Shown: piece after piece, positions 56,082-64,000 of the stretch
How the letters are laid out: the number at the start of each line of letters is the position of its first letter
Position numbering within the stretch: position 1 is the first letter of the stretch
NCBI GenBank assembly: GCA_005765155.1
Contig: VCCP01000006.1
Span: 1,314,501 to 1,378,500, forward strand
Reading direction: 5' to 3'
Origin: Zelopaecilomyces penicillatus
Lineage: Eukaryota > Ascomycota > Sordariomycetes > Hypocreales > Pseudodiploosporaceae
Length of the DNA stretch: 64,000 nucleotides
Notes under the pieces: model-generated
The model's input: only the letters and a program-made list of their open reading frames with translations
Database searches by the model: none
Told to the model about the DNA's origin: nothing
Position numbers and translations under genes: made by a program

Positions 56082-56990
56082 TCAAAACAATACACCTCCC
56101 CCATCAACAATCACATCCGTCCCATTCATATACGACCCAGCCCGACTCAACATCATCACCACCACCCCCGCAACCTCCTCCGGCACCCCCATCCTCCCCA
56201 GCGGATTCCTCTCACACCACGTCCCCCGCGCCTCCGCCAGCCCCGGCCCCTCATTCAGCACTGTATCCATGTACCCGGGGCTCACGCTATTCACCGTGAT
56301 GCCGTACCGAGCCCACTCCGCAGCCAGACAGCTCTTGAGCATCACCACAGCGGCCTTGCTAACGTTGTAGGCGGCCTGTGGCTGTGGGAAGTTGACGCGG
56401 TGCGCGGAGATGGAGGCTGTGAGGACGATGCGCCCGCCGCGGGTGCCTTGGGCGACCATTTGGCGGGCTACGGCTTGGGCGCAGATGAAGGTGCCGGTGG
56501 TGTTGACGTCGATGATTTTGCGGAATTGGGAGATGGGCATGTCGAGAGTGTGGGTGCTGCATACGATGCCGGCGAAGCAGACGAGCATGTCAACGGAACC
56601 TAGTAGGTTTGCTGTTTCTGCGACAGCTTTGCGGACTTGCTCTTCGTCTGTGACATCGACTTCCATTGTCTCTATTTTGGTGCCAGGGAATTGAGCTTTG
56701 AGGGCTTCAACGCGCTCACTGGAAGCAGCAACGTTGAGGTCAAAAATAACGAGACCAGACAGACCATGCTGGAGCATCGCGCGGGCGACTGTCATTCCGA
56801 TCCCACCAGTGCCACCAGTTACAATGGCATTTCCACTAATGCTAAAACGACCAGCTGCCGAGTCGCGAGGGTCTGGGTAGGTCAAATCGATGCGAGCTTT
56901 GTCAAAGTGGTCATCGTCGGCGCGGGCGAGGTTCATTTGCGGGAGGATTCGCTTTGTGAGTTCGCTGCGATCGTCTGCGTGTGATGCCAT
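56082..56990 (-). CDS. Short-chain dehydrogenase, D-arabinitol dehydrogenase/sorbose reductase-like
   Basis: This is a single-exon protein of 302 residues from the first ATG. The Rossmann motif TGGTGGIG is at 58-65, an NAG-type motif is replaced by CFAGIV, the catalytic serine is in VLTASISAHR, and the pair Y208-x3-K212 is in YNVSK. The C-terminal SPGYMDTVLNEGPGLAEARG and NPLGRMGVPEEVAG, ending in VDGGG, match fungal D-arabinitol 2-dehydrogenase and sorbose/xylulose reductase members, so a polyol/ketose NAD(P) oxidoreductase in the cytosol is likely. The exact sugar cannot be read. There is an N-terminal extension of about 50 residues before the fold. Confidence 0.91.
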   Translation of the reverse strand: MASHADDRSELTKRILPQMNLARADDDHFDKARIDLTYPDPRDSAAGRFSISGNAIVTGGTGGIGMTVARAMLQHGLSGLVIFDLNVAASSERVEALKAQFPGTKIETMEVDVTDEEQVRKAVAETANLLGSVDMLVCFAGIVCSTHTLDMPISQFRKIIDVNTTGTFICAQAVARQMVAQGTRGGRIVLTASISAHRVNFPQPQAAYNVSKAAVVMLKSCLAAEWARYGITVNSVSPGYMDTVLNEGPGLAEARGTWCERNPLGRMGVPEEVAGVVVMMLSRAGSYMNGTDVIVDGGGVLF

Positions 56991-58115
56991 GGCTTCGTGT
57001 GCAAAATGACACAAGTAGAGCAACCACTATAGAGTGTGTGATATATGTGAACGGTTAAATGTTCTTTCAAGACGATTCTATTCACATTTCAGTAAGTTAT
57101 GGTGGAAATATATCGAAAAGACGACTGCAGACTATATATAACACTCGCAGTACGCCGTTTGGGGGAATCTACTCGATGACGAAGCAGCTAAAGATGCCGT
57201 ATACACACCACACCACACCACGCCGTATGCATGTCCCATACAGGGCAGATGTTAATTACCTTGCACCACTACACCCAAAATAGGAGCCCCAGAGAATCAT
57301 ATAGTGCAAGTTCGCAGTATTCATCTAGATGAAAGCCCCCCCCGCACACTAGTCGAACCCCGCATATGTATAACATGAACTAGAGAAGGGAGGTGCCGAC
57401 CTAAATAGGTGTGATCAACGGGTGCATCTATATTAGTACGCCGGGTGGCCGGTTTCGGCGTGACTGATATGGCGGACAGCGTGGTAGACGAAGTGGTGCA
57501 GGTCGGCGATGAACCGATGTGGTTGAATTATGTTTGCAGCTATATTCAACGTGTTTCAATATATACTCTCTAATGACTTACTATTCCACCATGATTACAC
57601 AGTTGGTAATGGGGGTTCGTTCACTCAAATGGGTACGTTGAGGTTGTGTTATTGTCCTTCTCCCTATGTGAGACGGTGTATACACAAATCATAGTGAAAG
57701 ATGCAGATATTAATCTGCTAATAAAAACATTCTCATTCTCTTATTTTCCTTCTTTTATTACTTGTCATCATCACGCACGTGAATCAAATTGCCGGGGCTA
57801 CCAACTCGTATTCTCTTTTATGAAATATCGCCTCCAGGTTAGGAAATATGTTATTCGTCCAGCAAATACCACCATTCTTCTCCCAAATTCACCAATTTGA
57901 GACTCCGCTCCGCTCCGTGAGTGGAAACCGACAATCAATAAATTCGTATTGACTTCGTATTCTTCACTGTCCGGTGTTGACAACATGGCCAAGTGCTTCC
58001 GTTCCCGCTGACAAATGACTACCCTAATGCGTGAAGTCTTTCTTTCTCCTCAAAATGTACCATCTTTAACCCATATTCACACTTTTTCAAACCCATTGAC
58101 CCATAAAGCATCACA
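56991..58115. other. Spacer with one codon-biased island
   Basis: This AT-rich 1.1-kb divergent spacer has a GC-rich block at about 57432-57530. Read on the minus strand, that block looks like the end of a coding exon (see findings), but I could not join it to a start. Confidence 0.5.
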
Positions 58116-58772
58116 ATGACACAAACTCACCCCCAAATCCAACAAGATGCCGAACTCATCTACGAATACCATCGCATGCACATGCCCCTCCACCCCGCCG
58201 ACGCCATCTTCTGCCTCTGCAGCCTCGACATCCGCGTAGCCTCCCGCGCTGCCCAACTCTGGCTCGACGGACTCGCCCCCTATCTCATTTATTCGGGCGA
58301 CATGGGCAAACTCACCGAAGGTCGCTTCTCCAAACCCGAAGCCGAGGCCTTTGCCGATGTCGCACGCAGCATGGGCGTGCCCCACGACAAGATCATCATC
58401 GAGCCCACAGCCAAAAACACTGGCGAAAACGTACGCTTCACGCACGCGCTCCTCCAAAAGCTAAACTTGCGACCAAAGTCTTTTATATTGGTACAGAAAC
58501 CGTACATGGAGCGGCGTACGTATGCGACGTTCAAGAAGCAGTGGCCCGAGAAGGGCACAGTGTTTACGGTGACGTCGCCTCAGTTTGGGTTTGGCGAGTA
58601 TCCGGATGAGAGCAATCCGCGGGATTTGGTGATTAGTATCATGATTGGTGATTTGGTGCGTATTCGGGATTATCCTGGTTTGGGGTTTCAGATTCCGCAG
58701 GAGATTCCGGAGCAGGTGTGGGAGGCAGCGGTGAGACTTATTGCTGCGGGATTCAATAACCATATGCCGTGA
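58116..58772 (+). CDS. DUF218 (YdcF/SanA-like) domain protein
   Basis: This is a single-exon protein of 218 residues. The DUF218 fold is visible: PADAIFCLCSLDIRVASRAA replaces the usual glycine-rich first loop, LAPYLIYSGDMGKL is the second strand, and EAEAFADVARSMGVPHDKII precedes IEPTAKNTGENVRFTHALL, the family signature. LVQKPYMERRTYATFKKQWP completes the core. Bacterial relatives bind S-adenosylmethionine or act in envelope biology; the fungal role is unknown. There is no signal peptide or membrane helix, so it is probably cytosolic. Codons in the first half are strongly C-ending. Confidence 0.9.
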   Translation: MTQTHPQIQQDAELIYEYHRMHMPLHPADAIFCLCSLDIRVASRAAQLWLDGLAPYLIYSGDMGKLTEGRFSKPEAEAFADVARSMGVPHDKIIIEPTAKNTGENVRFTHALLQKLNLRPKSFILVQKPYMERRTYATFKKQWPEKGTVFTVTSPQFGFGEYPDESNPRDLVISIMIGDLVRIRDYPGLGFQIPQEIPEQVWEAAVRLIAAGFNNHMP

Positions 58773-58991
58773 TGGTGTTGACTTCAATGTGAATCGGAAC
58801 TGTGACATAGTGTCAGTTTCTCCTTTTTAATAAGCTATGTTAAACGATAGATTAATGAGAGAATAGAGACAGTCTAGAGTATAAATTACCGACACGAAGA
58901 AGATACAAATGTGCCATATACTTATTTCAATCCTGCAAGTGTAACCAATTTTAACGCATCAACCCCTTTACTACAGTAGCAAAGAGTAAGT

Positions 58992-60592
58992 TCATCCTTC
59001 AGAGCCCTTCACCGCATCCATTGCCTTTGCCTTGACAAACCCGCGGAAACTCTCAAACGCAGTTTCATCATGTCCCTCCATCCATCTCGCCTCTACCGAA
59101 ACACCCTCCCTCGAAACCCTAACAGACACCATGAACCCAAACCCTGTACTCTTCTTCTCCTTCTCTACCTTCATCACCCCCGATGTGTCATCCGCCGGCT
59201 TCATTTTACGCCGCCGCCATGCCCGACTCCACACTTTATCTACTGCTCTCCCAATCCCTTCCATCCTCTGTTTATCCCAATTCCATGAAATCAGATCGAG
59301 AGCTGCAATAGCGCTGCTGAGATGGTCGGTGAATCTGCCAATGTTGTCTGGTATGGGGAGCACGATGACGTTGATTTCCGTCTGGGGAGGTAGTATGCCT
59401 TTGAAGGATGCTGATTTGATTCCACGCGCAATGTCTTGACTGGGTCGTAGAGGTTGGAAGCTCCAAGCGATGGCCCAGCGGCGCGTCTTTTTCCCCTGGA
59501 GAAACTCAGCAATAGCGTAGTTGTCAATTTCGTGCTCTCTCAATTTGTCGACAATATGTGTCAAACTTGCTAGAAATCCGACCATTGTGCTGTACCACTG
59601 AACTCGATCTCGCAATACGAGCGACTCTTCCAGAATCCTACTGACGAAACCGACCTCACCACCTTCAGTTACCATCTCGACTTTGGCACCGGTACAGGCT
59701 GTAAATGGGGATTGGGACTTTTCTGCTGCACTTCGTATCATGGCCTCCTCAGATTCGTAAAACGGTGGGTTGGTCATGCTGAAGGCGATAGAGTCGATGC
59801 CAAGGTCGTCGATGGGTATAAGAGCGTCACCCGCTTTGCGCTTCACAAGATTGATGCGACTGCCTAGGTCATTGAGTTCAACATTCTTCTTCGCCCACTC
59901 TAGACTTTTTTCATCAATATCTATGGGAATGGGTTAGAAACTTGCACCTTTCCCGTATTGAAAAGATGACAACAGAAATTACCTGTGGCAATAAACGACC
60001 AAGGCCGCTGAGTACACCCAAGCAGTGGATAGATGCAACTTGCTCCAGTACCAATATCCAAACCAACAACCTTTGCATCAGGTTTATCGGAGGATGTTGT
60101 ATCAAGCAGGCCCTTCAGCCATAGAATGTAATTATGTCGATTGGCCACCTTTATTCACCGCGTCAATGTGACTTCACTTTTAGCACTTGGAGAGGTTCAC
60201 CAACTGGTGGGCAAAGCCGGTCGTCAGGCAGTTCCATATTGAGACCAAAATCTAGCTTCAGCAGCGTCTTTGTAAGCTGCATAACAGCATTCGGGTCATT
60301 AAAGTTGAGTTCGCGTCCCTTGATGCTATATCCTTCTTAGCATATCCTGGAACTTCCCATATCTGAGTCTGGGGGGGGGGGGGGGGGGGGGGGCATACAC
60401 TGTAGCAAAATCGGGATCCAGGGCTGCCAGATTCTTGAAATCAATAGTGCCAGTGTATAATTCACGAAATTGTAGATCCTGTGCTCTCTTTGCTTCTGCC
60501 GTCATGAGCCCTAGCTGACCCCTTTCTCCATGCTGCCTTTCATGAGCATCATCGGCACTAGCAGCATCAGAAGGTTCTTTGCCGTTTTTCAT
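58992..60592 (-). CDS. METTL16-type U6 snRNA m6A methyltransferase
   Basis: Four exons (60592-60399, 60325-60205, 60148-59983, 59920-58992) join in phase to 469 residues. The N-terminal RNA-binding module reads YTGTIDFKNLAALDPDFATV then IKGRELNFNDPNAVMQL and DDRLCPPVANRHNYILWL. The SAM site is VVGLDIGTGASCIYPLL, then FIATDIDEKSLEWAKKNV. The catalytic tetrad is N211-P-P-F214 in SMTNPPFYES. This class adds N6-methyladenosine to U6 snRNA; the order of parts matches fungal METTL16 orthologs. Intron 1 contains a 23-base homopolymer. Intron 2 uses a GTTGGT donor; a GTGAAG donor nine codons later would insert nine residues into the conserved CPPV-NRHN junction. Confidence 0.93.
60371..60393. repeat. 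G23 homopolymer inside intron 1 of METTL16-type gene
   Basis: Twenty-three consecutive G on the + strand (C on the sense strand of the gene) start five bases inside the donor side of intron 1. Because it is intronic, length changes would not shift the reading frame. Confidence 0.9.
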
Positions 60593-61031
60593 GACGGACT
60601 AATAACTCCGATTGTGATTTGTGAAAAAGATCCAAAAGGCTTGGAATATGGCGACAAGTGTATCCAGAGGAAAGCTGGCGGAGTGGGGGAGATCCAGTTG
60701 AATTGAGTGGTGATGATTGGCTCACGGCTGTGTCAATGTGGTGACCAACTTCTCACATGAAGATGTGGGTCTCAAAAAGATTTAGAGGGAAGAGATGGCA
60801 ATGGCCACACAACTCGGGTTGGTGCCGCCTATATTGTGCTATTAAATGGATACCAGTGTTGGCTCTAAAATAAAAAGGAAAAACGGCCTGAGCCAGATGC
60901 AACTGTTACAATAAATTCGTTATAATCATGTACCCTTATTAGGATAAACTCATCCCATGCCCTGACTCCTCTCACCATGAAGGACTCACTCACTCACGCA
61001 GCCTGTCTGTCGCCAACGCGTGAGTGTCCGT
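60593..61031. other. Intergenic spacer
   Basis: This 0.4-kb spacer holds the METTL16-type promoter and the 3' region of the membrane-protein gene. No gene was recognised. Confidence 0.6.
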
Positions 61032-61985
61032 CTACCACAGAATCACCCGCCATCTCCACCCTTCCAAAAGATCAAGATCCCAATCGCCAATATTCGGATC
61101 ATCATACTCGATTTTGTTGCAGAGTTTCTTGATCCGTCTGTGGACTGTTCTGGCCACGCGGTATGTCACCTCATTCTGAAACACAAACATGACGGCAAAG
61201 ACGAAGAATGCAACGCCGGCTAGGTACGTTTTTCCGCCAAGCACGCCGTTTCGCATACGTGAAAGGAGGTCTTTGGATTTGCGAAAGGCATACTCGGTAT
61301 CATTTGAGGACGTCTTTGACTCGTCGTCGAACCCGCGCCTGAACAGCTTGCGCACAGCTGGAATGAAGGCCGTGCTGTCCATGGAACTCCCGTAAGCACA
61401 CGATCGCAAAACAAAACATGTTGAGGAGCAACAACACATTGGAGAGAAGAGGGTTCAGTCGACTTACAGGAAACCACCCAAAATCCAGGTTCGCCAGCGG
61501 TGATTCCGTGCCGCTTTGGCCATGAGACGGACTTCAGCCTGAAGCGACCTCAACTCCCCAAGCAACATGGTCGTGTGGTTGCGTATCCGCCATTCAAGAT
61601 CCACCGCCGACGTGTTCTCCCCGAACCTCTGTCGGTGATGCCGCATATGAATGAGCTGCTGAAGGTTGTGCTGGCAGTTTGATCTGACAACACCAATATC
61701 GATGAAGTGCGCCTGTGCCAGAGGCGTCATTATCCGCGTCGTCGTGTGAGGCATCTCAAAGTTGTTCCCTGGGTAAAACGGCATCTGGGGTTCCGGTCCC
61801 GCGCGAAACCCCATAGCAGGCGCCGCGCCTGGAGCAGATGCTGCGACCATGGGATCTGGATCTGACTTTGGATTTGAATCTGGATCTGGATCTGGATAGT
61901 GCCTGGGTGGTGGAAGGTTGGGCGGAATAGATGGGGAGGAAATGGGCCGAGGGTCCATGGTCTCCAACTTGGCGGACGGATCCAT
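61032..61985 (-). CDS. Fungal membrane protein of unknown function
   Basis: Two exons (61985-61468 and 61386-61032) give 290 residues. The N-terminal about 85 residues are proline-rich and disordered with a Pro-Asp repeat. A helical, histidine- and arginine-rich part follows (HFIDIGVVRSNCQHNLQQL; LEWRIRNHTTMLLGELRSLQ). The exon join lies in WRTWILGGFLSMDSTAFIPA. One convincing membrane segment, TYLAGVAFFVFAVMFVF, is followed by a basic helix (TVHRRIKKL) and a tryptophan-rich end. I do not recognise the family. The single anchor with a long cytosolic N-terminal region is inference from hydrophobicity. Confidence 0.82.
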
Positions 61986-63386
61986 GACTACTTGACTGAC
62001 TGGTTCTCCCCCCTTTGGGCAGCGCGTACTTTTTGCTGGGCACAGATTTCGGGATAATCAGACTACAGAGCGACTTTGTTGCCCAAAAATGCCCACCGCC
62101 AGAAAGGGGGGGGGGCCTGGCGACTCTGGCTATATTTATCACGGGTTGGTTGAACAAATTCCAAGTGGCTGGTAAGAAATGGGCTGGGAAATCGAAAACG
62201 GCCTGACCTGCGCCAGCAAAGCCAAGCGAAACCCGCAACGGGCCGGGTAGTGGGGGCATACCAGCCCCGTCTATGCAATTGGAGTACCCATATGACAATA
62301 TGACGTTGGGTTAGTATTGTTGTAGTCAGTATTTTACCTATGTAGCGAGGTTCTGAGGTGATTGACAGGGGGGTTAGGGGCTGGACCTCTGTAGAGCAGA
62401 GCCTATAGGGGATTGACACACTTGACAGCATAGGTGAGTTGTTGTGAGTCTTGTGACTTTGCCGAATTTGTGAGCATTAATTGGCTGAGAGGGTTTTAGC
62501 CCGAGCGTGACAATTAATGTCAATGTTGGCCCAACATTGCCGCAAACAAATGCCAAATCATTCCTGCTGCTTCTAGCAGAACGGCCATCATCCTACACAT
62601 ACAAAAGCTAACAAACGAAGACAAAGGGTTGCAGTCAGAATATCAAAGACTGTTACACGTCTCAATCTCTACAAGTGCAGACGCTCATTCACGTGTAAGT
62701 CAACCACACACAGATATACTGCTCTCACAAATGGTCTCTCTATAACAAAGGGGCCTTACCATGCTGAATGATAGTCTCTTGTTCATCAAGAAAATGACCA
62801 AAAGCTGCTCAATTGGATACACCCAGAGTTAAGGATAATGAATTCCATTCCATGCATATACGCTGCGAATTAGAATTGGTTGTTCAGACAAAAGGCTTCT
62901 AGGGTAGCTAGCGCAGCCAGAAATCTTCAAAAAAGAATTGTGAATCGCAAAGACTATAAATGCCGTATTTGTACAACATGATTTAATTGTAGCTATAGTT
63001 TTAGTATTCTATTTCGCATATGACTTGCACGCTTTTCTTTAATGTCAGCATTGTATAGTCAGTTTCGCTATGTCTAAACCTATGAAAATCGTCGTAGCAC
63101 AAATAGCTCTAGCTAATGCAACAGCTCATCATCTTGATCGACGTAAGATTGTTTACGACGAGTAAATCGATAGAAATTTGAATCCTCAACGTGCAAATAG
63201 CTATTGTATTAGTTCTCAAAATAATAGTGTTTCATGCTGTAGCTAGGACTTGATTTTCTGGCCTTCCCCAGAGGGAGTTCTATGAGAGTGTAAAGCCCAT
63301 CAAACCGAAGCTCGTAACTGTCAATCGTAAAAGCTACTCCATGCCATTAACAACCCTCCAAATTCAAACTTACCATACACAATAGA
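61986..63386. other. Gene-free spacer, 1.4 kb
   Basis: A G10-12 run lies near 62104-62115 in the upstream region of the membrane-protein gene. The rest is AT-rich with no coding signal or RNA gene recognised. Confidence 0.55.
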
Positions 63387-64000
63387 CTAACTAGAATCCT
63401 CTGCGCGCTCATCACTATCTGGTGCCGCAAAGCCTCCCAGATTCTTTGGAATCTGAGGGTTATCAAGCGCATAATACATCCGATCCAATGCCTTCTCATG
63501 GCCCTGGGCCAAACTCTCCGCCCAAATTCTTCGCAACAAGTGCTGACGCACCTCTGGCTCAAAATAGTGCCAGATCCCACGCAGCCGCCTCAGATATGTC
63601 TTCGTAGTACCGCGATAAATCCTCGCCAGCCCAAAAAACAGCTCAATCTGCTCCCTCTCCATATCCTGAAGATGGAGTTCTCGAAATATCCACTCAATCC
63701 AACCCAGCATGTGCCGAAACAGCGCATCAGAGCTGTCCAACCCCGTATCGTGGTCGAGGATTTCGCACATGTCGCAGATGGCGCGGGTCCAACCGATAAG
63801 CAGGTCGGTCTTGTTGCGTCGACTCAGCACGTCCAGGTACTCGTGCTTCATCATCCAGAAGATGGCTAACTTGCCATGGTCGCCGTGTCGCTGGAGACTT
63901 AGAAAGAGGAGCTTGGCGCTATCGTGCAGAGTCTCATGGCAGCGCAGTTGGAATTCGGCGGGTAGTGCTCGGCTGAGCTGGAGGAGCCCCTGTTCCGATA
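63387..64000 (-). CDS. C-terminal part of a helical hypothetical protein (runs off window)
   Basis: The frame is open from the window edge to the stop, covering about 200 residues of the C-terminus; the start lies outside. The sequence is rich in helices with aromatic residues (LSRALPAEFQLRCHETLH; LAIFWMMKHEYLDVLSRRN; LGWIEWIFRELHLQDME; LRGIWHYFEPEVRQHLL), resembling a helical-repeat protein. The tail is acidic (DSDERAEDSS). No catalytic motif was recognised and the family is unknown to me. Confidence 0.75.
   Translation of the reverse strand, partial: SEQGLLQLSRALPAEFQLRCHETLHDSAKLLFLSLQRHGDHGKLAIFWMMKHEYLDVLSRRNKTDLLIGWTRAICDMCEILDHDTGLDSSDALFRHMLGWIEWIFRELHLQDMEREQIELFFGLARIYRGTTKTYLRRLRGIWHYFEPEVRQHLLRRIWAESLAQGHEKALDRMYYALDNPQIPKNLGGFAAPDSDERAEDSS

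Noticed and set aside
60326..60398. Polyproline segment in the METTL16-type protein
   Set aside because: It comes from reading through the C23 tract; matched splice phases and family sequence place the tract in an intron.
1..64000. CRISPR arrays, rRNA genes, intact transposons, biosynthetic core enzymes
   Set aside because: I looked for regular direct repeats, rRNA-like blocks, transposase or reverse-transcriptase motifs and PKS/NRPS/terpene motifs and saw none.

Overview
The window looks like a chromosome arm segment of a filamentous ascomycete (Pezizomycotina; Sordariomycetes, perhaps Hypocreales, by gene content and feel, which is inference). The support is short spliceosomal introns of about 50-90 bases with GTAAGT-like donors, long gene-poor AT-leaning spacers, and fungal markers such as an APSES regulator, MET8, VAC1, MUP1 and NCS1 permeases, ACR3 and an AA1-like secreted protein. 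I reconstructed 25 protein genes. Twelve were rebuilt across introns from matching splice phases. I found no tRNA, rRNA, CRISPR array, intact transposon or secondary-metabolite core enzyme.

Layout: 1-2351 has no supportable gene. 2352-8527 holds a kinetochore Fta1/CENP-L-like protein (-) and a single-exon 1271-aa fungal protein ending in a HicA-like fold (+). 9086-19681 is a compact housekeeping block: MET8 siroheme synthase (-), VAC1/PEP7 endosomal tether (+), an MBP1/SWI4-type cell-cycle regulator (-), a Cup1-like LYR protein (+) and a GNAT acetyltransferase (-). 21203-36366 is sparse: an amidoligase (+), an ACS-family MFS transporter (-), a conserved hypothetical gene with an in-frame TAG in its best-supported splice form (-), a MUP1-like methionine permease (-) and an AA1-like secreted protein (-). 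A 5.2-kb gene-free stretch follows.

41568-54757 is dense: an intracellular GH2 glycosidase (+), a HerA/FtsK-like P-loop ATPase (-), an NCS1 purine/cytosine permease (-), an omega-type GST (+), the arsenite exporter ACR3 (+), a bZIP factor (-), XAP5 (+) and a 60-aa membrane protein (-). 56082-64000 holds a D-arabinitol-dehydrogenase-like SDR (-), a DUF218 protein (+), a METTL16-type U6 RNA methyltransferase (-), a membrane protein (-) and the 3' part of a gene running off the end (-).

The most coherent functional grouping is omega GST - ACR3 - bZIP (48929-52594), which could act as a small arsenic-response cluster. The least explained genes are the HicA-like fusion, the solitary amidoligase and the HerA-like ATPase. 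Functions are assigned by reading motifs, without database searches.
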